Shown here: positions 9,324 to 17,855 of the stretch, piece by piece
How positions within the stretch are numbered: the first letter of the stretch is position 1
Layout of the letters: every line of letters begins with the position of its first letter
Assembly: GCF_000722545.1 (NCBI RefSeq)
Contig: NZ_JNVM01000010.1
Span: 248,001 to 312,000, forward strand
DNA from: Paenibacillus tyrphae
GTDB taxonomy: Bacteria > Bacillota > Bacilli > Paenibacillales > NBRC-103111
Direction: 5' to 3'
Length of the DNA stretch: 64,000 nucleotides
Notes under the pieces: generated by a model
What the model saw: only the letters and a program-made list of their open reading frames with translations
What the model was told of the DNA's origin: nothing
Databases searched by the model: none
Made by a program: the position numbers and the translations under genes

Positions 9324-11273
9324 TTGGCTAACCTAACATCAGTAATCTCGTTGAGGGATAACTATTCGGCGGTACTGCGGCAAGCTTCAAGACATACGGC
9401 TTCCTTTCAGAAGGATGTCAACAAGGCCCGCCAAGCCATGGACGCCGCCTATAACCGAGAACGGACCATTAGGACGCGCAATGCTCCGGCTTGGAAGGCT
9501 ATTAATGACATAACAAAAAAAATGCAAAGCGTACGGGATCGGGCGGTAACGATTACGGCCAGAACCCAACACTTCATGGGCCGGATGCAAGCTGTTTCCT
9601 CTACCCTTTGGCGGGTGACGAAATCGCCGTATACCGTGGCGGTCCGTCTTAAGGACGGCGTATCGACCGGATTAGGCAAAATCAGAAGCAGCCTGTCCTT
9701 TTTGGAAACGCCTTTGAAGGTTGGCGCTGGGTTTGCTGCTGCCGGTGTTGTTGCTGCGGGTGCGGGTATGGCGGAAGCTCTGAAAGGCGCGGCCGAGCTC
9801 GAAAGGTTTCAAATAAGCATGGAGCACTTCATCGGCGTGAACAATAAAAAGATGAGTAAGGAAGAGGTCAAAAAGAAAGCTGATGACTTTATCATTGCCT
9901 TGCGGAAAAACGCCGATGAGACCCCATTTGAAACCGGGGAGGTTATCAAAACCGGTACCCGCGCGGTAGGCATAGCAGGAGGCGACACCAAGCAGGCCAT
10001 GAGCCTTGTGAAGCTCTCGGAAGACATGGCAGCTTTGACGCCGGGAAAAACGCTTGAGGATGCTATCGAGGCTATTGCCGACCTGATGACCGGTGAAACG
10101 GAGCGGATGAAGGAATTTGGCTTCAAAATTTCGCAAGAGCAAATCAAGGCTGCGGGCGGCAAGATGGAGAACATCAAGAACGACAAGGGTCTTGCTCTCA
10201 CCGAAATTTTCAAGGGAGGATCAACCAAGCTTTCGACTTCCGCCAGCGGGCTTTGGAGTACAATTTCAGGGAGTTTCAAGAGCGGGATCACCAACATGGG
10301 TATTAAGTCGCTAGAAATCTTGAAGCCGCAGCTACAAAAGTGGGCCGATTTTCTAAGCAGCGGTGGTGCGGATCGCTTCTTTGAAGCTGGGTCTAAACTT
10401 ATGGCGAAGATGTTTTCGGGCGTGGTTCGTGGCGTGGAAAAAGCGAAGGAATATTTATCGAAACACTTTATCGATAATCCGGAGTTCCAAAAAATCAACA
10501 CTCTCAGCGGCAAAGTGCAGTTCGCCATTCAAAGCTTTAAGGATACGTTCGACAAATGGTATGCGTCCGGCGGTAAGGAGCAGATTAACAACACTGTCGA
10601 TGCTCTAGTTGGCTACCTGAGCACCGCTGTTAAAGCGTCTTCTGCCCCGTTCAAACAAATCGGAATAGACATCGGCAAGCCTATCGCTTCCGGTATGCTC
10701 CAAGGGATGAAAGACTTTGCCGCAGAAAATCCCGGAGCTTCCGCATTGATGACCTTTCTTATGACGCCCGGACCGATCCAAATCAAGGCTGCGGCTGCGG
10801 CGGGCGTCGGCATTGGCGGCGAGATAAACAGTTTTTCGAAGTTCCTTGACGAAAAGCAGCAAAAGGAACAAACCGACCTCGCAACCTTTGTTGACAATAT
10901 TTCCAACGCGGCAGGAAAGAGCGAATCGTTATATGGTCAAGGCAGTATTTCCGCAGACGACACTACGTTCTTTGGCGGTGTCAAAAACGCAATCAAGGGA
11001 AAGTACTACGACATGTTCGGATATCCTGAGGAATATAAGCCAAAAGCAATCGGAATGCCACGTGTGCCGCGTGATAACTATCCGGCGCTGCTTCACCAAA
11101 ACGAAGCTGTGCTGACCGCGCAAGAAGCTGAACAGTATCGAAGCGGGGAAGGGCGATCCGTGGAGGTTACGATAAACCTGAACAATCCTGTCGTGCGTGA
11201 TGATAGCGACATCCAAAAGATTATGGCTGCTCTTCGCGCGGAGCTGGAGAATGTCACAATGAACATGGGGTGA
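9324..11273 (+). CDS. Phage tail tape measure protein
   Basis: 649 residues, the longest gene in the module; its length sets tail length. It opens with a tape-measure pattern (SVISLRDNYSAVLRQ), followed by an Ala/Gly-rich hydrophobic segment near residues 135-155 (AGFAAAGVVAAGAGMAEAL) and a second near 480-500. The C-terminus carries the motif NYPALLHQNEAVLTAQEAEQ and a final helix DIQKIMAALRAELE. TTG at 9324 follows AGGAGGATGG. At the usual rate of about 0.15 nm per residue this implies a tail near 100 nm; that figure is an estimate from general knowledge. Confidence 0.88.
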   Translation: MANLTSVISLRDNYSAVLRQASRHTASFQKDVNKARQAMDAAYNRERTIRTRNAPAWKAINDITKKMQSVRDRAVTITARTQHFMGRMQAVSSTLWRVTKSPYTVAVRLKDGVSTGLGKIRSSLSFLETPLKVGAGFAAAGVVAAGAGMAEALKGAAELERFQISMEHFIGVNNKKMSKEEVKKKADDFIIALRKNADETPFETGEVIKTGTRAVGIAGGDTKQAMSLVKLSEDMAALTPGKTLEDAIEAIADLMTGETERMKEFGFKISQEQIKAAGGKMENIKNDKGLALTEIFKGGSTKLSTSASGLWSTISGSFKSGITNMGIKSLEILKPQLQKWADFLSSGGADRFFEAGSKLMAKMFSGVVRGVEKAKEYLSKHFIDNPEFQKINTLSGKVQFAIQSFKDTFDKWYASGGKEQINNTVDALVGYLSTAVKASSAPFKQIGIDIGKPIASGMLQGMKDFAAENPGASALMTFLMTPGPIQIKAAAAAGVGIGGEINSFSKFLDEKQQKEQTDLATFVDNISNAAGKSESLYGQGSISADDTTFFGGVKNAIKGKYYDMFGYPEEYKPKAIGMPRVPRDNYPALLHQNEAVLTAQEAEQYRSGEGRSVEVTINLNNPVVRDDSDIQKIMAALRAELENVTMNMG

Positions 11274-11512
11274 GTCGGGACATGATGTTTTTAAACGTAC
11301 CATATGACGGATACCTAGCATCGCTTCATAAAGGCGATGTTATTTTACCGATTGGTGAAATCGAAAAGTACCGCAAAATCTCTTTCACATCTAAAGAGAT
11401 ATGTATAACACCTCCGAGTGAAAACGATATCCAAGCAATGGCGAGCGCCTTTCTGCAAGCTTTCGAAATAAGGGGGTTCGGCCGTGATAGAGTTTTGGCT
11501 TACGTTCAATAG
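11270..11512 (+). CDS. Small protein resembling the tape-measure C-terminus
   Basis: 80 residues. It starts at GTG overlapping the tape-measure stop (GTGA), or possibly at ATG 11282. The segment YDGYLASLHKGDVILPIGEI then EKYR closely parallels the tape-measure tail RDNYPALLHQNEAVLTAQEA then EQYR, and NDIQAMASAFLQAFE parallels DSDIQKIMAALRAELE. It therefore looks like a duplicated or detached copy of the tape-measure C-terminal module. PBSX has no gene at this point as far as I recall. Function unknown; it may act at the baseplate end of the tape measure. Confidence 0.6.
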   Translation: MSRDMMFLNVPYDGYLASLHKGDVILPIGEIEKYRKISFTSKEICITPPSENDIQAMASAFLQAFEIRGFGRDRVLAYVQ

Positions 11513-12137
11513 CGGAGAAGAAAAGCTTTGGCTTCCGGTTCCTCCCGAAAGCTTCGAGATGGTTGCCGGAAATCAAAATTCAACGGTCACGATTAACCAG
11601 ATCGGGGAGATTAACCTTATTGGTCGGCGGAAGCTTAAGACCGTCACGATCAGCTCATACTTCCCGATACAGGATGATGGACTTTGCCAATATAGGAACC
11701 CGCCGAAACCGTCTGAATGCTTGGATATGATCGGACGGTGGCGGAACTCCGGCAAGCCGATCCGGTTGCTAATCGTTGGAGAAGGCCTAAAGATCAACGA
11801 AGCAATGGCGATTGAAAGTTTCACGGTAGGCCAAAAATTCGGTCCGCAGGACGTGTACTATACGCTGGAGCTGAAGGAATACCGATTCCTTAAGGAACAT
11901 CTCGAAGCGGACAAAGTCTCCTCCGTTCAGCAGTATGCCGCGCTCTTTGGCGAGTCTAGGCCTACAGATCGGACGCCTTTGCCTGCCTACGCCGTTCGGG
12001 AAGGGGATACCCTTATCACCATCGCCAAAAGCCAGTACGGTGATGACACCCGCTGGAAAGAGATCCAGCAGGATAACAATATTCGGGACTTCGGTGCGCT
12101 TGTCATGGGATCGACGTTAAGATTGCGGGGCAGGTGA
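11484..12137 (+). CDS. xkdP: LysM-domain tail protein (XkdP-like)
   Basis: 217 residues. The N-terminal half is a strand-rich domain (LWLPVPPESFEMV, INLIGRRKLKTVTISSYFP) typical of XkdP-like baseplate proteins. Residues about 168-215 form a LysM domain (YAVREGDTLITIAK ... MGSTLRLRG), which may bind peptidoglycan or simply join baseplate parts. GTG start, overlapping the preceding small gene by 29 bases; the stop overlaps the next start. Position and domain order match PBSX. Confidence 0.83.
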   Translation: MIEFWLTFNSGEEKLWLPVPPESFEMVAGNQNSTVTINQIGEINLIGRRKLKTVTISSYFPIQDDGLCQYRNPPKPSECLDMIGRWRNSGKPIRLLIVGEGLKINEAMAIESFTVGQKFGPQDVYYTLELKEYRFLKEHLEADKVSSVQQYAALFGESRPTDRTPLPAYAVREGDTLITIAKSQYGDDTRWKEIQQDNNIRDFGALVMGSTLRLRGR

Positions 12138-12919
12138 GTATGATTTTCAGGCATATCCAAAATGGGGAAACGAAGGACATCACAAGCCTGATCATCCGGG
12201 CCACATGGAGCGGGGATATCCGCGAGGTCGCCCGGAAACTCGAATTGAGCATAGCGGTTTCACCGAGCGACGAGAAGCTGCCAAAGGTCTTTATCGACAT
12301 AGCCGACATGATTGTGATGTATGACGACCAGGAGCGGGAATTATTCCAAGGCTATGTATTCAAAAAGCAGAAGTCATACAACGGTAATGAATTGTCTGTG
12401 ACGGCTTACGACGGCCTGATTTACCTCGTCAAATCAAAGCTGTCTAAAACATTTCGGAAGGTTACGCCGGAGGCAATTACCCGCAGCGTATGCGATCAAT
12501 TAGGCGTGCCGGTTGGCAAGTTGGCCGCAACCGGCATTCCCGTAAGCTTTGTTCATATGGGGAAAACCGGGTATGAGGCTATAATAACCGCGTATACTGA
12601 AGCCCATAAGAAAAACGGAAAACAGTACATGCCGCGAATGAATTCGGGAAAACTGGATGTTATTGAAAAGGGCAACATCGTCGGAAAGGTCAAGCTTTCA
12701 TCGGATCGGAACTTGATAAATGCGACATACGGAGAAGATATCGAATCAATGGTGAATCAAGTCATTATCACGGACGATAAGGGCAACCGCGTCGGCATTC
12801 TAACGCGTGATGCATGGGTAAAAAACTATGGCCTTCTGCAAGAAGTTTACCAAAAGGAATCTGATAAAGACGGTTCAAAGCAAAATAACAATTCCAGCCT
12901 GACCATAGGTGATTATTAA
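12134..12919 (+). CDS. xkdQ: Baseplate hub protein, N-terminal part (XkdQ-like, split)
   Basis: 261 residues matching the N-terminal and central part of XkdQ/YqbQ tail hub proteins (ITSLIIRATWSGDIREVARK, FQGYVFKKQKSYNGNELSV, then AYDGLIYLVKSK). The frame stops at TAA 12917-12919 after a polar linker and the peptide SSLTIGDY. Only six sense codons later, in the same frame, a new ATG starts a protein matching the missing C-terminus. Start is GTG 12134 overlapping the previous stop, or ATG 12140. XkdQ homologues are normally a single chain of roughly 325 residues. Confidence 0.8.
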   Translation: MSMIFRHIQNGETKDITSLIIRATWSGDIREVARKLELSIAVSPSDEKLPKVFIDIADMIVMYDDQERELFQGYVFKKQKSYNGNELSVTAYDGLIYLVKSKLSKTFRKVTPEAITRSVCDQLGVPVGKLAATGIPVSFVHMGKTGYEAIITAYTEAHKKNGKQYMPRMNSGKLDVIEKGNIVGKVKLSSDRNLINATYGEDIESMVNQVIITDDKGNRVGILTRDAWVKNYGLLQEVYQKESDKDGSKQNNNSSLTIGDY

Positions 12920-12937
12920 GGGGAGGCGGGCACGGGG

Positions 12938-13252
12938 ATGAAAGACGCAAGAGCGGAAGCGGAGAAGCTGCTAAAAGATGTGAACCGTGTGGCCGATGTG
13001 GAAATCGCCGGTAACGAAGAAATGTACGATCTTATTGCAGGGAATGCCGTTCAACAGGTGGAAAGTTTCACCGGATTGACCGGCCTTTTTTATATCGATT
13101 CCGATGCACACACATTCGAGAACGGGCAGCACACCATCCGCTTAAGTTTGAACTTTAAAAACATCATGGATGAACACGACGGCGAAGAGGAAAAGAAAGA
13201 CAAGAGCAAGGACAAAAGTACATCGTTCTCCCTTCAAATTGGTGACTATTGA
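12938..13252 (+). CDS. Baseplate hub protein, C-terminal part (XkdQ-like, split)
   Basis: 104 residues starting MKDARAEAEKLLKDVNRV and containing the XkdQ C-terminal signature TGLTGLFYIDSDAHTFENGQ. It is in the same frame as the preceding gene, has its own GGGGAGG ribosome site, and ends with a Lys/Asp-rich linker and SFSLQIGDY, nearly the same peptide that ends the upstream half. The split may be functional (two polypeptides that assemble) or recent damage. The repeated terminal peptide argues that a duplication accompanied the split. Confidence 0.75.
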   Translation: MKDARAEAEKLLKDVNRVADVEIAGNEEMYDLIAGNAVQQVESFTGLTGLFYIDSDAHTFENGQHTIRLSLNFKNIMDEHDGEEEKKDKSKDKSTSFSLQIGDY

Positions 13253-13262
13253 GGTGATATAA

Positions 13263-13565
13263 ATGTCCGCTGCATGGATCGTGAATTTCATACAAGAGCA
13301 GGGCGCGAAGTTGAATCCTCCATCGATCCAGTTAGGCAAGGTCGTGTCTATACCGCCAAATCTAATTATCCAGACTGGCGGCCAGCCATTGGATCGGGAG
13401 CACTTGCTTGTCTCCGAACATTTGCTGCGATCACAAATCAGCGGGACGAGCGAAGGGGTAATCGAAAAGGTGACGCTTGGCATGCCGCTTGGCGTGGGGG
13501 ACACGGTTGCCATGCTGCCGACTGCGGATCATAAGGTATATATTGTTTTATGCAAGGTGGTGTAA
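13263..13565 (+). CDS. DUF2577-type baseplate protein (XkdR-like)
   Basis: 100 residues (MSAAWIVNFIQEQGAKLNPP, later PPNLIIQTGGQPL and GDTVAMLPTADHKVYIVL), a small strand-rich protein found between hub and gp25-like genes in PBSX-type tails. It probably belongs to the tail hub or spike complex. The start follows TGAGGTGATATAA. The role in other phages is known mainly from position, so the functional call is modest. Confidence 0.72.
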   Translation: MSAAWIVNFIQEQGAKLNPPSIQLGKVVSIPPNLIIQTGGQPLDREHLLVSEHLLRSQISGTSEGVIEKVTLGMPLGVGDTVAMLPTADHKVYIVLCKVV

Positions 13566-13567
13566 CG

Positions 13568-13987
13568 ATGGGGATATTCCCGTTTATGGACGTGCCAGCT
13601 CAAAGGCCGTCAAACAAAGAGCTTCCACTTTTCAAGGAATACGCATGGAATTTCGAAACAGGCGAGTACTTGTTACACGATGGAAAAATGATGGTGATCG
13701 AAGGCAATGAGGCGCTGAAAGTTTGGATATACAAGGCGTTGCGTACGGACCGGTTTAAGCACCTTGCGTATAGTTGGAATTTCGGGCATGAGTTTGAACG
13801 AGTCATAGGCAGCACATTTTCCCCAAGCGCCATACAGAGTGAAATGGAGCGGTACGTCAAGGAGGCATTGACCGTAAATCCATACATCAAGGATGTGTTC
13901 GACATCAGAACGAAAATCGATGGCGATACCGTAAACGTGGAATGCACGGTGACTACTGTATACGGGGAGATGACAGTCAATGTTTGA
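13568..13987 (+). CDS. DUF2634 / gp25-like baseplate wedge protein (XkdS-like)
   Basis: 139 residues. The protein contains EYAWNFETGEYLLHDGKMMV and EALKVWIYKALRTDRFKHL, matching XkdS-like relatives of T4 gp25, which joins the wedge to the sheath. The ATG at 13568 follows AAGGTGGTG; the ATG at 13550 lies in the previous gene and is less likely. It overlaps the J protein gene by eight bases. Confidence 0.8.
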   Translation: MGIFPFMDVPAQRPSNKELPLFKEYAWNFETGEYLLHDGKMMVIEGNEALKVWIYKALRTDRFKHLAYSWNFGHEFERVIGSTFSPSAIQSEMERYVKEALTVNPYIKDVFDIRTKIDGDTVNVECTVTTVYGEMTVNV

Positions 13988-15050
13988 AGAAAATACATGG
14001 AAAGCGATCCTTGCCCGGATGCTGGCCTCCGTCAAAAATGATATGGCTAAGCTGGAAGGCTCGATGACGTTCGATCAAGCGTCCGCTGCCTCCCTCGAAT
14101 TTGCAAATCTTTATACGAGTTTGGAACGGGTTTTGAATCTGGCGTTTGCTCAAACGACATCAGGTAAGTATTTAGAGATGAGGGCGGAGGAGCGTGGAGT
14201 GTTCCGAAAGCCCGCAGTAGCAGCAAAAGGAACGCTCAAAATCACTGGAGCGAGCGGGGCCCAAATCGCAAAAGACAGTCTGTTTTCCACGGCATACGGG
14301 ACCCAGTTCAAAACCACAACCGCCGTAACAATACCGGTTTCGGGAAGTGTGGCCGTCCCGATTATAGCCGTCGATGTGGGAGCTGCGGGCAATGTTCCCG
14401 CCAATTCGATCCTTCAAATGCCCGTCACAATTCCGGGGATAACGAAAGTCAGCAATGAGACGGCAACCGAAGGCGGGTATAATACGGAATCCGAAGAATC
14501 ATTGTTGCAGCGCTATCTTGAGAGGGGCCGGAAGCCGACGACAAGCGGGAACAAGGCGCATTACGTCGAGTGGGCGCTTGAGGTGCCTGGCGTGGGTGGG
14601 GCGAAGGTGTTTCCTCTCTGGAACGGCCCTAAAACGGTGAAAGTGGTCATCGTAGACTCCGCCTTTCTACCGGCCCCTGCCCGGCTTGTAGAGAGCGTTC
14701 AAGCCTATATTGACCCTGTACAGGGGCGTGGTGAAGGCATGGCCCCAATCGGCGCACATGTTACCGTGGAATCGGCCACGACCAAGCAAATCAACGTCAC
14801 GGCCAAATTGACGTTGGCCGCTGGCAAATCTCTTGCAGACGTTCGCCCAGGTATCGAAACGGGGCTTGATGGATATTTGAAAACAATTGCCTTCAAAGAT
14901 ACCGTCGTAAGATACGCCCAGATCGGCACAATGCTCTTAAACGCGCCGGGTGTGGTTGACTATCAGAATCTGAAAGTTAACGGCGAAAACGGCAATGTGA
15001 CTCTGATTGAAACGGAAATACCGCAGCGCGGGACGGTGACGCTGACATGA
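13980..15050 (+). CDS. xkdT: Baseplate J family protein (XkdT-like)
   Basis: 356 residues. The N-terminal helices, followed by GVFRKPAVAAKGTLKITGAS and the pattern VDVGAAGNVPANSI with ESEESLLQRYLERG, are diagnostic of the Baseplate_J family. This is the wedge protein (T4 gp6 counterpart) that opens during sheath contraction. It sits between the gp25-like and XkdU-like genes and overlaps both by a few bases, as in PBSX. Confidence 0.9.
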   Translation: MFEENTWKAILARMLASVKNDMAKLEGSMTFDQASAASLEFANLYTSLERVLNLAFAQTTSGKYLEMRAEERGVFRKPAVAAKGTLKITGASGAQIAKDSLFSTAYGTQFKTTTAVTIPVSGSVAVPIIAVDVGAAGNVPANSILQMPVTIPGITKVSNETATEGGYNTESEESLLQRYLERGRKPTTSGNKAHYVEWALEVPGVGGAKVFPLWNGPKTVKVVIVDSAFLPAPARLVESVQAYIDPVQGRGEGMAPIGAHVTVESATTKQINVTAKLTLAAGKSLADVRPGIETGLDGYLKTIAFKDTVVRYAQIGTMLLNAPGVVDYQNLKVNGENGNVTLIETEIPQRGTVTLT

Positions 15051-15604
15051 ATATTGAAATTACCTCCCCTTCCGGTCAACGTCTTTTGTCGTATTTGTCC
15101 GGGCATTATGAGAATTCGGACATAGCAAAGGAACTGCTGCAAAGCGAAGGGGTGGAGTTTGACAATCTCCACCGGCTTATCGAAGAGACTTTAAACCAGA
15201 ACTTTGTGGATACTGCAACATGGGCACTTGAGAGATGGGAAAACGAACTCGCTATACCCGTCGATAGAAACAAACCAATCTTGGAGCGCCGTTCCGTCGT
15301 CAAGTCGAAAATCCGCGGATCGGGACCGGCAACAATTGAGCTTTTGAAAACCGTCGCCCAGTCCTATGAGCGCGGAGCGATTGATGTTATAGACACGGTA
15401 GGGGAGTATTCCTTTGAAATCAGATTCATTGATACGTTGGGTGTTCCGCCAAATCTTCATGACATGAAAGCAGCTATTGAGGAAGTGAAACCGGCGCATT
15501 TAGATGTACGGTATGCGTTCCGGTACTTGACTGTAGCCGAGGTTGAGGGCATGACGTTGCAGCAGCTTGAAAATACCACACTCGATAAATTTGCATGGGG
15601 GTGA
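15047..15604 (+). CDS. DUF2313 / XkdU-like tail protein
   Basis: 185 residues (RLLSYLSGHYENSDIAKELL, RWENELAIPVDRNKPILERR, then AIEEVKPAHLDVRYAFRYL) matching the YmfQ/XkdU family, the likely T4 gp7 or I-type baseplate component linking wedge to fibre. ATGA overlap with the J gene. Downstream genes are the fibre module, which fits. Confidence 0.8.
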   Translation: MNIEITSPSGQRLLSYLSGHYENSDIAKELLQSEGVEFDNLHRLIEETLNQNFVDTATWALERWENELAIPVDRNKPILERRSVVKSKIRGSGPATIELLKTVAQSYERGAIDVIDTVGEYSFEIRFIDTLGVPPNLHDMKAAIEEVKPAHLDVRYAFRYLTVAEVEGMTLQQLENTTLDKFAWG

Positions 15605-15609
15605 ATCTT

Positions 15610-15870
15610 TTGGCAAATCCCAAAACGCCAAATTTGCAGCTAAACAAAGTGGACCGGAGCAGCCCGTCCACGACATATTTTGATACAAAATCACTGATTG
15701 ATGAGAATATGGAGCTGATTGACGCGAATGTGGCTTTGAAAAAAGATGTTAATGCAGTCCGAGAAGACCATACAAAACCACTTGTGATCGAGGTCCGAAC
15801 GTCCGACCCGGTGAACCCGGAGATTGGGCGTATGTGGATTCTTGTCGACAAGACTCTTATCGGCAAATAG
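15610..15870 (+). CDS. Small phage tail protein, unknown family
   Basis: 86 residues starting at TTG 15610 after GGGGGTGA; an ATG at 15595 inside the previous gene is the alternative. The centre is helical (TKSLIDENMELIDANVALKK) and the end holds a short strand module (EIGRMWILVDKTLIG). The segment before a fibre gene often encodes a linker between baseplate and receptor-binding protein. I do not recognise the family and infer only a structural role. Confidence 0.6.
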   Translation: MANPKTPNLQLNKVDRSSPSTTYFDTKSLIDENMELIDANVALKKDVNAVREDHTKPLVIEVRTSDPVNPEIGRMWILVDKTLIGK

Positions 15871-15881
15871 GGGGATAACGG

Positions 15882-17528
15882 ATGCCGTATATAGAATCGA
15901 CCGCATATAAAGATGGTTTTGGAGATTTCTATCAAGGAACTTTCAAAGGTACTGCACCTGACTTGTATGTAGGCCAAAAAGGGACAAACAATTACTTCGC
16001 ATCAATGGCTTTTAACAATCTCTCCATACCGCAATGGAGCAGGATGGTGAAAGTAGAAATTATGCTCGTAGGAGCAGATTATGTCGATGGAAAAACATCA
16101 GGAAATTTGATAGTAGGGGCTTTGAAGGACATATGGAATGAAAATGAAACGAGTTTTAGACCCGGTGCCGTTTACAGGCCGACGCGGATTGACTGGTCTC
16201 CGATTGTTCCGGGGGTTACGTATTCGTTTGATGTCACTGAATTAGCTCAAACTGAATTATTTAGGGATTTTTTTGATGGCGGAATATTGATAATGGGCGA
16301 TGTACTAATTAGTGGTGACTCGCCCGGCCTGCTAAAATTCCGTTCTAGGGAGTCAGGAAGTCCGCCTATCATCCGGTACACGTATGAGTCAGATACCACG
16401 CCGCCAACTGTTGGAAGTTTGACGGGCACACAATATCTGAAAATACAGCCGAACAACACATTCAGGGTATGGGCCTACAATGTAACAGACAGTTGGTCCG
16501 GGGTTTCTATTGTGAGATTTCCGACAGCCGGTCCCGGATCAGACTTCCAGTGGCGTGATGGTGTGCGAGACGGAAGTAACAACTGGTATTGTGACATTCC
16601 CATAAATGCCTACGGAAATAATGAAGGCTTGTATACCACGCACGTTTATACCTATGACAACGCCGGTAACAATGGTTTCGTTGGTGCTATCAGCACGTAT
16701 GTAGACCGTACCCCTCCAACGGTCGCCAGCGTCCAAGGCTTCAGCTACACGAACCAGACCGGAGGAACGCGGCGCGTATGGATATACGGGGTTGCTGATG
16801 CTGTGAGCGGGATCACGTCGGTCGAGGCCCACTATGTCAAAACGGGCATGAACTGGAACGGGCCATACGCCGCCGGACAGTCCGGGGGCGATTTTTATTT
16901 CGACGCCCCGGTTTATGCGGGCGATGGGGAATATCTTGTTCACTTCTATTTGTGGGACCGGGCGGGGAATCAGTCTGGGCCGCATGAAGTCAGATTTTTC
17001 GTCGACAGCCAACGCGCCAACGATCCTAACGTTTCCGTGACCTATGGGGAAACAGCGGCAAATTTCACATGGCTTCGGTTCTCAGACCCGACGCCGTCCT
17101 CTGGATATGCTCGGACCCTCTTCTATCTCGGGGAGTGGACCGGCTCGGCGTGGGTAGGAGGGGCACCGAATCTATTCAATGGGACGGTTGTTTCGACAGA
17201 TATAAACGTGATCGAAAAGCACGTTAATAATCTCAAGCCCGGTGTGAGATATCGCTATACCGTGACGCACTACGACAAGGCTGGGAACGAAAGTGCGTAC
17301 ACATACCGGGAGTTCGTGACGAAAAAACAAATCTGGGCAATGCAGTACAAGGCCGGACTTGCTCAGCTCTCCTTGGCGATCTATGATCCAAATTCCGGCG
17401 TACTTGGCTCGAAGGCATTGCGGATTGCTACTCCCGCAGGTATTGGTTGCTTCGAGCTTGTAGGCACGGACGTTACGATGACAAATTTTAGGGTACAAAC
17501 TCCACAAGGGGTCCGAACAATAAACTAA
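15882..17528 (+). CDS. Tail fibre / adhesin-like protein with GBS Bsp-type repeats
   Basis: 548 residues. Residues 1-165 form a strand-rich domain like DNRLRE carbohydrate-binding modules (DGFGDFYQGTFKG, FDVTELAQTELF). Two tandem repeats follow (about 172-270 and 276-375), each with TPPTVxS, RVWxY, a Trp-rich core and DNAGN or DRAGN, matching GBS Bsp-like repeats of streptococcal cell-wall proteins. A fibronectin III-like segment (about 379-480) ends in YDKAGNESAYTYREF. Likely the host-surface-binding tail protein. The start follows GGGGGATAACGG. Confidence 0.7.
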   Translation: MPYIESTAYKDGFGDFYQGTFKGTAPDLYVGQKGTNNYFASMAFNNLSIPQWSRMVKVEIMLVGADYVDGKTSGNLIVGALKDIWNENETSFRPGAVYRPTRIDWSPIVPGVTYSFDVTELAQTELFRDFFDGGILIMGDVLISGDSPGLLKFRSRESGSPPIIRYTYESDTTPPTVGSLTGTQYLKIQPNNTFRVWAYNVTDSWSGVSIVRFPTAGPGSDFQWRDGVRDGSNNWYCDIPINAYGNNEGLYTTHVYTYDNAGNNGFVGAISTYVDRTPPTVASVQGFSYTNQTGGTRRVWIYGVADAVSGITSVEAHYVKTGMNWNGPYAAGQSGGDFYFDAPVYAGDGEYLVHFYLWDRAGNQSGPHEVRFFVDSQRANDPNVSVTYGETAANFTWLRFSDPTPSSGYARTLFYLGEWTGSAWVGGAPNLFNGTVVSTDINVIEKHVNNLKPGVRYRYTVTHYDKAGNESAYTYREFVTKKQIWAMQYKAGLAQLSLAIYDPNSGVLGSKALRIATPAGIGCFELVGTDVTMTNFRVQTPQGVRTIN

Positions 17529-17555
17529 AATCTAAATTGAAGGTGGGTGTTAACG

Positions 17556-17846
17556 ATGGCACGTTATTACGACGCCGTGACGCTGAAAGCAGCGAATAAA
17601 ACAACAGTGGACCAGAATGAAAAGGTGATTGACTGCTCAGGGCTCGGGGGATTTAACCACATCATTCTTGACTGCTCTAAATGCACGTCTGAGGTAATGT
17701 TTAGTATTGATATTCCTTTTTCAGACTCGCCGAAAAAAATCCTGTATGTCTCACCGAAATTTGTTTTTGATGAGTATATCCGCGGCTCAAAATTGTACTA
17801 CAAATGCGCTACCGGATCTAACGAGTTTAATTACGTGCTTTTGTAG
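17556..17846 (+). CDS. Small phage tail protein, unknown function
   Basis: 96 residues (MARYYDAVTLKAANKTTVDQ, then LGGFNHIILDCSKCTSEVMF), compact and strand-rich, placed between fibre and esterase genes. The ATG at 17556 follows GAAGGTGGG; the GTG at 17547 is less likely. It could be a fibre-tip or linking domain. No family recognised. Confidence 0.6.
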   Translation: MARYYDAVTLKAANKTTVDQNEKVIDCSGLGGFNHIILDCSKCTSEVMFSIDIPFSDSPKKILYVSPKFVFDEYIRGSKLYYKCATGSNEFNYVLL

Positions 17847-17855
17847 GAGGTAGCT

